Source: a virus. Taken from it: a stretch of 28,880 bases of DNA. Under the pieces are notes generated by a model, which saw only the letters and a program-made list of their open reading frames with translations, did no database searches and was not told the DNA's origin. The position numbers and the translations under genes are program-made. Location: IMG/VR virus record IMGVR_UViG_3300043496_000225, positions 1-28,880 of that record. The stretch is one strand, 5' to 3'. Shown here in pieces: positions 7,137 through 13,805 of the stretch (positions within the stretch are counted from its first letter, which is position 1; each line of letters opens with the position of its first letter).

Positions 7137-7222
7137 GGCGGTAACGCGAGCGGTAACGGAGGCGGTAACACGTGGGTCACAAACGCGGTAACAAACCCGG
7201 TTCTCCTATCTCCTATCTCCTA
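7116..7222. repeat. GGTAAC iteron array, candidate replication origin
   Basis: GGTAAC occurs at 7116, 7128, 7140, 7152 and 7164, exactly 12 bp apart, then at 7187 with a decayed copy (GGTTCT) at 7199. The array overlaps the end of the DUF1376 gene and is followed by three TCTCCTA heptamers (7202-7222), a pyrimidine-rich strand. Iterons of this type inside or after a replication gene are typical of phage and plasmid origins, as in the lambda O gene. The protein binding them is not identified. Confidence 0.6.
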
Positions 7223-7282
7223 TCTCTCTAAAGCCCGTACGGGTGATCCGAAGGTACGTGATCTTTCCGAACGCTAGAGCTA

Positions 7283-7777
7283 ATGCGAACAGTTAGAGCA
7301 CCGGCTGCGCCGGTTCGTTCGCGGATTTACGAAAAAATCATCTGGGATTCGTTGCGTGCGGCGGCCTACGCATCATTCGCGGAGCTGGTCGAGGACGTAA
7401 AGATTCGCTGCGCCCGGCTCCGCATCCCGTACCGCGACCACGAAATCGACGACGCGATCGCCGCGATGGGCGACAAGGTGACGCGCGAGCTCGCGCCCCT
7501 CGAACGAGGTGGCAAAACCGGAAGTGACTCGACCGTTCCGCCCTTGACCCACGACGAGGCCGTGGCGGTCCTGCGCCGCCTGCACGCCAGGCCGAAGGCT
7601 GTCCCGGTCGTCCTGGTCCTGCCGCCCGAGCAGGTCGACCGCGCTCGGGCGTTCGCCATGGTGGTGCAGGGCATTCGCGAGCAGAAGGCCGTCTGTGCGG
7701 CGCTCGAGCGTCAGGGCCCGGAGCGCGCCAGCACGAACGTGGACCAGCCGACTGCAAATTCCGGGGACTCGCGGTGA
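7283..7777 (+). CDS. Early protein of unknown function
   Basis: A 164-residue protein encoded directly after the iteron array. The N-terminal part (about residues 15-75) is helical, with a possible winged-helix segment (YASFAELVEDVKIRCARLRIP, then HEIDDAIAAM). After a Gly/Ser linker comes a second helical part (LTHDEAVAVLRRLHA, VDRARAFAMVVQGIREQ). It overlaps RusA by GTGA. The ribosome-binding site is weak. It could be a replication partner acting at the adjacent repeats, but no family is recognised. Confidence 0.65.
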   Translation: MRTVRAPAAPVRSRIYEKIIWDSLRAAAYASFAELVEDVKIRCARLRIPYRDHEIDDAIAAMGDKVTRELAPLERGGKTGSDSTVPPLTHDEAVAVLRRLHARPKAVPVVLVLPPEQVDRARAFAMVVQGIREQKAVCAALERQGPERASTNVDQPTANSGDSR

Positions 7778-8238
7778 TGCGCTCGGTGACGTTCACGGTT
7801 ATCGGCATCGCGCAGCCGCAGGGCTCAACGAAGGCCTTCGTGCCCAAGGGCTGGACGCGGCCGATCGTCACGAGCGACAACCCGCTGAACAAGGGCTGGC
7901 GGCAATGCGTCGCCGAGCAGGCGCAGCAGGTCGCGGCCGAGGGGCAGTTCCTCGGACCGGTCGCGATGTTCGTCCGCTTCTCGCTGCCGCGGCCGGCGTC
8001 CCTGCCGCGACGCGTCGTCGCCCACGTGAAAGCGCCGGACCTCGACAAGTTGGTCCGGTCCGTGGGTGACGCGCTCACGGGCGTGCTCTATCGCGACGAT
8101 GCCCAGGTCGTCGAGCTCCGGGCCCGGAAGGTCTACGCCGGCGTCGGCACGGCGCCCCAGGCCGAGATCACCGTGCGCGATGTGACGGTGCTCGAGCCGC
8201 GGCAACTGACCAGCGCTTGGCTGTTCGAGGAGGACTGA
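7774..8238 (+). CDS. rusA: RusA-type Holliday junction resolvase
   Basis: A 154-residue protein with RusA hallmarks: an N-terminal FTVIGIAQPQGSTKAF strand-turn, then KAPDLDKLVRSVGDAL with Asp89, Asp91 and Asp99, then YRDDAQVVELRARKVY with Asp108/Asp109 and a conserved lysine. RusA dimers bind metal through these aspartates and cut four-way DNA junctions, resolving recombination or replication branches before packaging. The start is GTG 7774 in a GTGA overlap; ATG 7777 is also possible. Length fits the family (about 120-150 residues). Confidence 0.9.
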   Translation: MMRSVTFTVIGIAQPQGSTKAFVPKGWTRPIVTSDNPLNKGWRQCVAEQAQQVAAEGQFLGPVAMFVRFSLPRPASLPRRVVAHVKAPDLDKLVRSVGDALTGVLYRDDAQVVELRARKVYAGVGTAPQAEITVRDVTVLEPRQLTSAWLFEED

Positions 8239-8272
8239 TGCACGACCCCGACGATCGAAGGAGACGAACGCG

Positions 8273-8896
8273 ATGAAGTTGTTCAACGTCGGCAAGGTGG
8301 GGTGTTTTTGCGACGGCGTCTCGCACAGCATCGAGAAGCGTCACGGCGACGAGGTGAAGATCCTCACGCTCACGCTCCGCGTCGCGCCGTTCGATGCGAA
8401 GCTGGCCAGTGCGCTGCCGGACGGCGTCCGCGCGACGCTCTTCAAGCTCAATAATCCCGACCCGAAAGAGACCCTGCGCCGGGTGGACTTCGCGCTCGGC
8501 GTCGATCGACAGGTCCTGACCGTGTTCGCCGCGCCGGATACGATGACGGCGAGCATCGCGTTCGACCAGGTCAAGATCGCCGGCACGTACGCCCGCACGC
8601 TCAAGGACCGCAACGGATACGACTTCGTGTTTCGCGCGAGCTTTGGTCCGGTCGGGCGCGAAGAGCTGGAGTTCGTGCAGCAGTGGCTCCTCTCGCAGCG
8701 GTTCGTGACCTTCGAACAAGCGGAGCCCGGGATGTTCGACGACGACAGCGAGGCGGAGGACGATGACGCGGACCCGCCACGCGCGCCCGCGGCGGACCCG
8801 ATGTTCGACGGAGCGCTCGGGGCCGCGCCGCCGGCACGCAAACATCAGACGCGGTCGACCACACGCGGCGCGCGGAAGACGAAGGGATCGCGCTGA
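8273..8896 (+). CDS. Phage early protein with acidic tail
   Basis: A 207-residue protein preceded by GAAGGAG (8257-8263) at 9 bases. The body (1-150) is a mixed alpha/beta domain (VKILTLTLRVAPFDAKLA, RRVDFALGV, IAFDQVKIAGTYARTL, FVFRASFGPV). It is followed by an acidic stretch (DDDSEAEDDDADPP) and a basic, Thr/Arg-rich C-terminus. An acidic tail after a beta-rich core resembles single-strand DNA-binding proteins in layout, but I see no SSB signature. A 12-codon frame (8238-8276) overlaps both neighbouring genes and is probably chance. Confidence 0.75.
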   Translation: MKLFNVGKVGCFCDGVSHSIEKRHGDEVKILTLTLRVAPFDAKLASALPDGVRATLFKLNNPDPKETLRRVDFALGVDRQVLTVFAAPDTMTASIAFDQVKIAGTYARTLKDRNGYDFVFRASFGPVGREELEFVQQWLLSQRFVTFEQAEPGMFDDDSEAEDDDADPPRAPAADPMFDGALGAAPPARKHQTRSTTRGARKTKGSR

Positions 8897-9105
8897 TGCC
8901 GCGGCTGCGCCGCGCGAGTCAGGCGACGTATCGCGAGGATGCGCACATCGTGCAGGCCACCGGCCGGATCCTCACCACGCTCGCGGTGCGCCATCCCGCG
9001 GTGCTGTCGCTGCAGATGGCGACGCGGATGATCGCGGACGCCGAGGCCGATCTCGAGCGCCGCGCCGCGGCCGCCATCCCGGTGCAGCCGGCGGCGCGGC
9101 GGTGA
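8896..9105 (+). CDS. Small basic helical protein
   Basis: A 69-residue Arg/Ala-rich protein whose ATG shares a base with the preceding stop (TGATG). Most of it forms one or two helices (HIVQATGRILTTLAV, LSLQMATRMIADAEADLERR). No family is recognised. Its coupling to neighbours on both sides supports expression. Confidence 0.6.
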   Translation: MPRLRRASQATYREDAHIVQATGRILTTLAVRHPAVLSLQMATRMIADAEADLERRAAAAIPVQPAARR

Positions 9106-9113
9106 GGATCGTG

Positions 9114-9305
9114 ATGCACCTGAAAGACGGCCGTCGGATCACCCTCACCGGCTTGTCCGACGAGCACCTCCTGTGGCAGTTGCGCCGCGTCGCGACGGCC
9201 GCCGAGATCGTGTCCACCACGCACACCTTCGGTCCGCGTGAGGGCGCCGCCGCAGTGGCCCAGGCGGAGCGCCTGGAACGGCTGTGGGCCGCGCGCTGGA
9301 ATTAG
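9114..9305 (+). CDS. Small protein of unknown function (63 aa)
   Basis: The sequence starts MHLKDGRRITLTGLSDEHLL and continues as a helix to the end. GAGG (9104-9107) lies 6 bases before ATG 9114; GTG 9102, overlapping the previous stop, is an alternative start. The short beta-hairpin plus helix could be a small DNA- or protein-binding module. No family is recognised. Confidence 0.6.
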   Translation: MHLKDGRRITLTGLSDEHLLWQLRRVATAAEIVSTTHTFGPREGAAAVAQAERLERLWAARWN

Positions 9306-9318
9306 GAAGGACCGACCG

Positions 9319-9549
9319 ATGGACCCCGAACAGGACGCGACGGTCACCCGGTTGGTGCGCGCGACGCTGGCGATCTTCGACGGGCAGCCGATCGACACGG
9401 TGATCCTCGCCCTCGGCGAGGTACTCGCGCGCGTCCTCGCGGAAACCACCGGGTGCCCCGAGGCGTGGCTCGCCTGTCTCCACTCGGTCGTGCGCCGCTG
9501 GCTCGCGGTGCTGCCGCCCTGGCACCGGTCGGAGCTCCCGCTACAATGA
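9319..9549 (+). CDS. Small helical protein of unknown function (76 aa)
   Basis: ATG 9319 follows GGAAGGA at about 7 bases. The protein is mostly helical (ATVTRLVRATLAIFDG, DTVILALGEVLARVLAETT, AWLACLHSVVRRWLAVL) and moderately hydrophobic but has no clear transmembrane segment. It ends the early gene train before the accessory block. The function is unknown. Confidence 0.6.
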   Translation: MDPEQDATVTRLVRATLAIFDGQPIDTVILALGEVLARVLAETTGCPEAWLACLHSVVRRWLAVLPPWHRSELPLQ

Positions 9550-9577
9550 ACGTCCACATCGGAGAAGGAGACCCGCG

Positions 9578-10024
9578 ATGAGTTCACACAAGGCCGTCAT
9601 TACGTTTCTCGACGGGGGCCTCGAGGGGAGTCGTCCCGACAATGCGCTGCCCGGGAGCAATCTGCCGCCCGGCGGCGTGACGCTGCCGGTGTTCCCGTTC
9701 GACCCGACCGATCCCGGGTACGGCCAGGGCCGGCCCGACCATCGCCCCGACCAGGGCCTGCCTGGCCACGGGCATCCCGACCAGGATCTGCCCGGTCGCC
9801 CGGCGCGTCCCGATCAGGGTCTGCCCGGCAGCGGCGCTCGTCCTGACCAGGGCTTGCCGCCGAGCGGTGCCCGTCCCGATGCCGGTCTGCCCATGCCCGG
9901 CAAGCGCTACGTCGTCAAGTGGCTGGCCTGTCACGGGCTGATCCTCGTGCCCGACCAGGGTCTGCCGTCGACCACGCCGCCGACGCCGGACAACACGCTG
10001 GCGCCGACCGCGGCACCCAAGTAG
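9578..10024 (+). CDS. PDQGLP-repeat protein
   Basis: A 148-residue protein with a strong GGAGAAGGAG ribosome-binding site. After a short N-terminus (SSHKAVITFLDGG), about residues 18-105 are a degenerate tandem repeat of 8-12 residues around RPDQGLPG (copies include RPDHRPDQGLPG, HPDQDLPG, RPDQGLPGSGA and RPDAGLP). A short non-repeat segment (KRYVVKWLACHGLILV) follows, and one more PDQGLP lies near the end. There is no signal peptide. The extended, low-hydrophobicity repeat suggests a structural or binding role. I do not recognise a characterised family. Confidence 0.75.
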   Translation: MSSHKAVITFLDGGLEGSRPDNALPGSNLPPGGVTLPVFPFDPTDPGYGQGRPDHRPDQGLPGHGHPDQDLPGRPARPDQGLPGSGARPDQGLPPSGARPDAGLPMPGKRYVVKWLACHGLILVPDQGLPSTTPPTPDNTLAPTAAPK

Positions 10025-10028
10025 GTCC

Positions 10029-10127
10029 ATGATCCTCGCGGGCACCGTCGCCGTGGTCGTCCTCGCGCTGGTCGGGATCGCCAGCGTGCTCCTCGGCGCC
10101 GATGCCCGGCGTCGTGCCCAACGCTAG
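10029..10127 (+). CDS. Small single-pass membrane peptide (32 aa)
   Basis: The 32-residue frame begins MILAGTVAVVVLALVGIASV and ends in a short basic tail (ADARRRAQR), typical of a single membrane span with a cytoplasmic C-terminus. AAGTAGG lies close upstream. It fits between the repeat protein and the PEP-CTERM gene without overlap. It could be a holin-like or regulatory membrane peptide; the size is too small to assign a family. Confidence 0.5.
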   Translation: MILAGTVAVVVLALVGIASVLLGADARRRAQR

Positions 10128-10155
10128 CGGCCCGCATTCTCCGGAGGAACGTTCC

Positions 10156-11013
10156 ATGTCCGAGCAACCATCGCCCAGCCCGTCGCCCAGCCCCAGCCCC
10201 AGTCCGTCGCCCAGTCCCAGCCCGTCACCGAGCCCCAGCCCGTCGCCCTCGCCCTCGCCCGCCCCTTCCATTCGCCGCCGTCTGGCGCGGGGCGTGGTGT
10301 GCGGCGGGCTGGCCTGGCTGGCCTCGGTGGGGTCGGCGTGGGCCGTGCCGATTACGGGGTCGGTCACGCTGTCCCAGTCCGCGCTGGTCTGTCCGAATGC
10401 GGATTGCGTGATTCCGGTCCTCGGCACGGGCGTGCAGACCACGCTTGACCTTGCCGTCGCACTCGACTTCACCAGCGCGGGCGCACCCACGCCCGGTGTT
10501 GCGGGGCCGATGAGCATCGACGGGGGGACGGGTGTGTTCGCGGGCATCCTGGGCGCGGGCACCATCAAAGACTTCTGCTTCGTCGCCGGGTCGTGCGGGA
10601 TTTATTCGTACCCGCCGATTGCGGCCTGGCAGACCTCGGCGGGTGGCGCGACCTTCGACATGCTGACGGTCGTGCGGCCGTTTGCGAGTCCGAACGGGCT
10701 GGTCCTGACCGGGACCGGGCTGTTCCATATCGCTGGCTACGACAACACGCCGGGCCTCTTCACGCTCTCGGTCACCAACACCGGCACCGCCTTCTCGTTC
10801 TCGGCCACCGATGCCGCGACCGCTGTGCCCGAGCCGGCGAGTCTGGCGCTGGTGGGGATGGGCGTGCTCGCCGCCGGGCGCCGACTCCGGCGTCGCGCGG
10901 AAGGGATCGGTCTCCAGCGTGTCTCCCTCATCCTCCCTCGAGGGCGGGCTCGTCCCCCGCATGGATACGCCGCCCCGTGTGGCCCGAGCGGGGGAGAGCG
11001 GATCGGGCACTGA
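10156..11013 (+). CDS. Exported PEP-CTERM protein with Pro-Ser repeat
   Basis: A 285-residue protein started by GGAGG upstream of ATG 10156. Residues 5-38 are 15 Pro-Ser pairs plus PAPS. A signal peptide follows (IRRRLARGVVCGGLAWLAS, predicted cut after AWA at about residue 63). The mature part is beta-rich with a Cys pair. Residues 224-248 form a PEP-CTERM sorting signal: VPEPAS, a hydrophobic span, then RRLRRRA. In the known system, exosortase recognises this signal and the protein is sorted to the cell surface or exopolysaccharide. Oddly, 37 residues follow the signal, which is normally at the very C-terminus. No exosortase is encoded here, so a host exosortase would be needed. Confidence 0.8.
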   Translation: MSEQPSPSPSPSPSPSPSPSPSPSPSPSPSPSPSPAPSIRRRLARGVVCGGLAWLASVGSAWAVPITGSVTLSQSALVCPNADCVIPVLGTGVQTTLDLAVALDFTSAGAPTPGVAGPMSIDGGTGVFAGILGAGTIKDFCFVAGSCGIYSYPPIAAWQTSAGGATFDMLTVVRPFASPNGLVLTGTGLFHIAGYDNTPGLFTLSVTNTGTAFSFSATDAATAVPEPASLALVGMGVLAAGRRLRRRAEGIGLQRVSLILPRGRARPPHGYAAPCGPSGGERIGH

Positions 11014-11134
11014 CGAGCAGGACCGGACCTGTCCCGGCTGCGGCGAGTTCCGGCTCGTCGAGTGCGATCCGGTCTTGCGGCGGTGGCACTGTGCGGTGTG
11101 CAGCGAGACCTGGCGTGTCAGGTGGGGCGCTTAG
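10961..11134 (+). CDS. Small zinc-ribbon protein (57 aa)
   Basis: The frame encodes a 57-residue protein with CPGC (residues 24-27) and CAVC (44-47), a typical zinc ribbon. It overlaps the end of the PEP-CTERM gene by 53 bases in another frame. The Shine-Dalgarno is weak (GAGGGCGGG about 14 bases upstream). The paired cysteines support it as real; the function is unknown. Confidence 0.5.
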   Translation: MDTPPRVARAGESGSGTDEQDRTCPGCGEFRLVECDPVLRRWHCAVCSETWRVRWGA

Positions 11135-11177
11135 CACATGGACGCGCCCAACGGTATCCCTCGACTCGCCCTATTTC

Positions 11178-11246
11178 GGGGGGGTCGCGGGGGGTCGCGA
11201 CCATATGGGGGGCGCTAAGGGCGACGCGCGCCGGGGGGGGGTGGGG
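11178..11246 (+). other. G-tract cluster before the packaging genes
   Basis: Runs of 7, 6, 6, 3, 9 and 4 G lie within 70 bases (11178-11246), just before the HNH start; another run of 8 lies at 11601-11608 before the terminase leader. Four or more G3 runs on one strand allow a G-quadruplex. The last runs also serve as the ribosome-binding region of HNH. Homopolymer runs of this length are also sites of sequencing or replication slippage. Confidence 0.45.
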
Positions 11247-11253
11247 TAGCCCC

Positions 11254-11580
11254 GTGGCGACCGCTCCCCCGCGTCCCTGCCCTCGCTGTGGCCGCGTCCA
11301 GGTCGGTCCCTGTCCGTCCTGTCGACGTCCCGCCTGGGACCCCTCGCATACCACCGTGCGCATGCGGGGCCGTCGGCTGCAACAGGCGCGCTACGCCCTC
11401 TTTCGGGTGCAGCCGCTCTGCGTCCTCTGCGGCCTCGAGCCCGCCACCATCCGCGACCACATCCTGTCCTTGTCCGAAGGCGGGCGCGACGAGCTCGCCA
11501 ACACGCAAGGGGTGTGTGATGGCTGTCATCAACGCAAGACGACGATCGAATCGCAACGCGGATCGATCCGTCATCGATAG
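11254..11580 (+). CDS. HNH endonuclease next to terminase
   Basis: A 108-residue protein started at GTG after a G-rich ribosome-binding region; the frame is open upstream to 11062, so a longer form cannot be excluded. The N-terminus holds a zinc ribbon (C9/C12, C20/C23). The HNH domain has CVLC (56-59), Asp68-His69, Asn83 and CDGCHQRK (88-95). HNH proteins beside terminase in HK97-like and other cos phages stimulate terminase cleavage of DNA and are needed for packaging. That role is likely here. Confidence 0.85.
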   Translation: MATAPPRPCPRCGRVQVGPCPSCRRPAWDPSHTTVRMRGRRLQQARYALFRVQPLCVLCGLEPATIRDHILSLSEGGRDELANTQGVCDGCHQRKTTIESQRGSIRHR

Positions 11581-11615
11581 ATTTTTCTCAAGCGAGACGA
11601 GGGGGGGGTGTCCAA

Positions 11616-11696
11616 ATGTTGAAACGTCGACCCCGCGGAAACCATCCCAGCCCCTTGTTCACGAAAATGCGAAAAATCATCCAGAAAACCGCCTAA
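11616..11696 (+). CDS. Possible 26-aa leader coupled to terminase
   Basis: The frame starts MLKRRPRGNHPSPLF and ends in TAA directly followed by the terminase ATG (TAAATG). GAGGGGGGGG lies just before it, while the terminase start itself has no Shine-Dalgarno. Translation coupling is therefore plausible. The peptide is basic and has no recognised family. Confidence 0.4.
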   Translation: MLKRRPRGNHPSPLFTKMRKIIQKTA

Positions 11697-13559
11697 ATGG
11701 CGGGCGTCAAAGGGCGGAGCGGCCGGCGGCGGCTCTCGTTCGAAGAACTGCGGCTGCGCGGCACGTATCAGCGGACGCGGCATGGGGTGACGGCGCCCGA
11801 GACGCCGGTCGATCCCAAAAAGCAGATCCAGGCCTGGCAGCGCTTCCTGAAACAGCTGGCGACCGCGAAGGCCAAGGGAGACGCCAGCCCGCTCGACGCC
11901 TATGCGCGGAGCGTCGTGGGCGGCACGGTGCCGGCGGGGAAGTATCACCGGCTGGCCTGTGCGCGACATCTGCGCGACCGGACCCGGGAAGGGACCGCGG
12001 CCTTTCCGTACCGCCTCGAGGGCGATCGGGTCGCGCGGCTGCTCGCGTTTGTCCGCCGCCTGAAGCATTACAAGGGGCAATGGGCCGGTCAGACGATCCG
12101 GCTGGCCCCTCACCAGGTGTTCCGGCTGGGGTCGATGGTCGGCTGGGTGCACGTCACGACCGGGTGTCGGCGGTTTCGGCGCAGCTACCACGAGGTGCCG
12201 CGGAAGAACGGGAAGAGCCTCGAAGCGGCGATCGTCGCGCTCTACATCACCTTTTTCGACGGGGAGGGCGGCGCCGAAGGGTACTGCGCCGCGACCAAAA
12301 AGGACCAGGCGCGGATCGTGTGGGGCGATGCCGCGCAGCTGGTGAGGACGTCGATCCTGCGGGTCGGGATCGAGTCGTTCGCGCGCAACCTGCACGACCC
12401 GACGACGATGTCGAAGCTCGAGGCGCTCGGGAGCGACTCGGATTCAACCGACGGGCTGAACCCGCATCTCATCATCCAGGACGAGTTCCACGCGCAGAAG
12501 GACCGGAAGATGATCGACGTCCTCGAGACGGCGACGGGCGCGCGGCGGCAACCGGTCGACATGCGGATCACGACCGCGGGGGATGATCCCGTCTCACCGG
12601 GCGGCGACGAGCACGCCTACGCCTGCCAGGTGCTCGACCAGGTGATCGCCGACGAGAGCTACTTCGCCTTCCTGGCGCACGCCGATCCCGACGACGACTG
12701 GCAGGCCGAAGCGACGTGGCGCAAGGCCAACCCCAATTACGGCGTGTCCGTCACCCCGGAAGATCTCCGGGCGCTCGCGGCGAAGGCCAAACACATGCCG
12801 GCGGCCGCCGCGGCCTTCCGGCAGAAGCGGCTGAACGAGTGGATCAACACCTCGGCGCCCTGGCTGTCGATCGAGGGCTGGCGCCGGGGGCAGACGCGCT
12901 GGACGGCCGAGACGATGGCCGGCGAGGAGTGTTGGATCGGGATCGACCTGAGCTCGAAGATCGACCTGACCGCGGTGGTCCTGGTCTTCCCCCCGACGCC
13001 GGCCCGCAAGACCTGGCGGCTGCTGCCGTGGTGCCTGACCCCGGACGACACGCTCGAGGAGCGCGCCCACCGCGACCGGGCGCCCTATCGGCAATGGGTG
13101 GTCGACGGCGAGCGTGACGAGGCCGGCCTGCGGACCAATCCCGGCAACCGCATCGACCAGGACGTCGTGCGCGACCTGGTGCGCCGGGCGTCGACGCTGT
13201 TCCACGTCGAAGCGATCGGGATCGACCCGTGGAACGCCGGCAACCTGGTGCAGGATTTGGTGACCGACGGCGGGCAGGTGATCGAGATCCCGCAAACGCT
13301 GCAGCAGATGTCGGGGCCGTCGAAGGAGTTCGAGGCCGACGTGCTCGACGGGCTGGTCGACGCCGGCGGCGACCCGCTGTTCACCTGGTGTATCGCGAAT
13401 GTCGTCGTGCAGCGGGACGGGAAAGACAACATCTATCCCGTGAAGAAACGGAGCCGCGGGCGGATCGATCCGGTGATCGCCGCGCTCCTCGGCCGCAAGG
13501 TCGCGCGCCTCCAGGCGCCCGCGCCGCTGCCGGCCTATACCATGACGATGATCGGGTAA
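11697..13559 (+). CDS. terL: Terminase large subunit
   Basis: A 620-residue terminase that translocates and cuts phage DNA at the portal. The ATPase domain shows a variant Walker A, PRKNGKS (168-174), and Walker B-like LIIQDEFH (258-265). The nuclease domain shows GIDLSSKIDLTAV (Asp417), GIDPW (Asp510) and RIDPVIAALLG (Asp591), as in other HK97-type large subunits. The family core seems to begin near DAYARSVVGGTVPAGK (67-82). The first 35 residues (GVKGRSGRRR, LRGTYQRTRHG) instead resemble the N-terminal tail of P27-type small subunits. No separate small subunit is seen. The start at 11697 has no Shine-Dalgarno and directly follows the leader stop. Confidence 0.95.
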   Translation: MAGVKGRSGRRRLSFEELRLRGTYQRTRHGVTAPETPVDPKKQIQAWQRFLKQLATAKAKGDASPLDAYARSVVGGTVPAGKYHRLACARHLRDRTREGTAAFPYRLEGDRVARLLAFVRRLKHYKGQWAGQTIRLAPHQVFRLGSMVGWVHVTTGCRRFRRSYHEVPRKNGKSLEAAIVALYITFFDGEGGAEGYCAATKKDQARIVWGDAAQLVRTSILRVGIESFARNLHDPTTMSKLEALGSDSDSTDGLNPHLIIQDEFHAQKDRKMIDVLETATGARRQPVDMRITTAGDDPVSPGGDEHAYACQVLDQVIADESYFAFLAHADPDDDWQAEATWRKANPNYGVSVTPEDLRALAAKAKHMPAAAAAFRQKRLNEWINTSAPWLSIEGWRRGQTRWTAETMAGEECWIGIDLSSKIDLTAVVLVFPPTPARKTWRLLPWCLTPDDTLEERAHRDRAPYRQWVVDGERDEAGLRTNPGNRIDQDVVRDLVRRASTLFHVEAIGIDPWNAGNLVQDLVTDGGQVIEIPQTLQQMSGPSKEFEADVLDGLVDAGGDPLFTWCIANVVVQRDGKDNIYPVKKRSRGRIDPVIAALLGRKVARLQAPAPLPAYTMTMIG

Positions 13560-13570
13560 CGGAGGCCACG

Positions 13571-13774
13571 ATGGGGAAACGACCACCCGGGCGCCCCCGG
13601 CTCGCCGACGTGCCGGCCTCGAGCTCGATCCACGTCCGCTGCACCCCGGCCCAACGCCTCGAGCTGCGTCGGGTGGCCGACGAAAACGGCCGCCGCGTCT
13701 CGGCGGTCATCCGCGAGGCGGTCGATGAGTTCGTCGGCGACTACCGCGAGCGGCGGGTGTTTCGGCGCACCTAA
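13571..13774 (+). CDS. Ribbon-helix-helix protein
   Basis: A 67-residue protein with GGAGG upstream. After a basic N-terminus (MGKRPPGRPRL) comes an RHH pattern: SSIHVRCTP strand, then QRLELRRVADENGRRVSAVIREAVDEF helices. RHH dimers bind DNA through the strand. It lies between terminase and the protease-capsid gene. It may be a regulator of late genes or, less likely, a small DNA-recognition partner for terminase, since no small subunit is found. Confidence 0.75.
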   Translation: MGKRPPGRPRLADVPASSSIHVRCTPAQRLELRRVADENGRRVSAVIREAVDEFVGDYRERRVFRRT

Positions 13775-13805
13775 CCCGCCGCGGGCCGCAGACTGGCTCG
13801 CACCC

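Noticed and set aside
8238-8276. 12-codon frame between rusA and the next gene
   Set aside because: It overlaps both neighbours exactly, but it is too short and Arg-rich to support as a gene.
9720-10270. CRISPR-like repeats in the 9.7-10.3 kb region
   Set aside because: These are coding repeats (PDQGLP and Pro-Ser) without constant repeats and unique spacers.
11138-11218. 26-codon frame with ATG 11138 before HNH
   Set aside because: It is Gly/Arg-rich, reads through G runs, and has no ribosome-binding site or conserved pattern.
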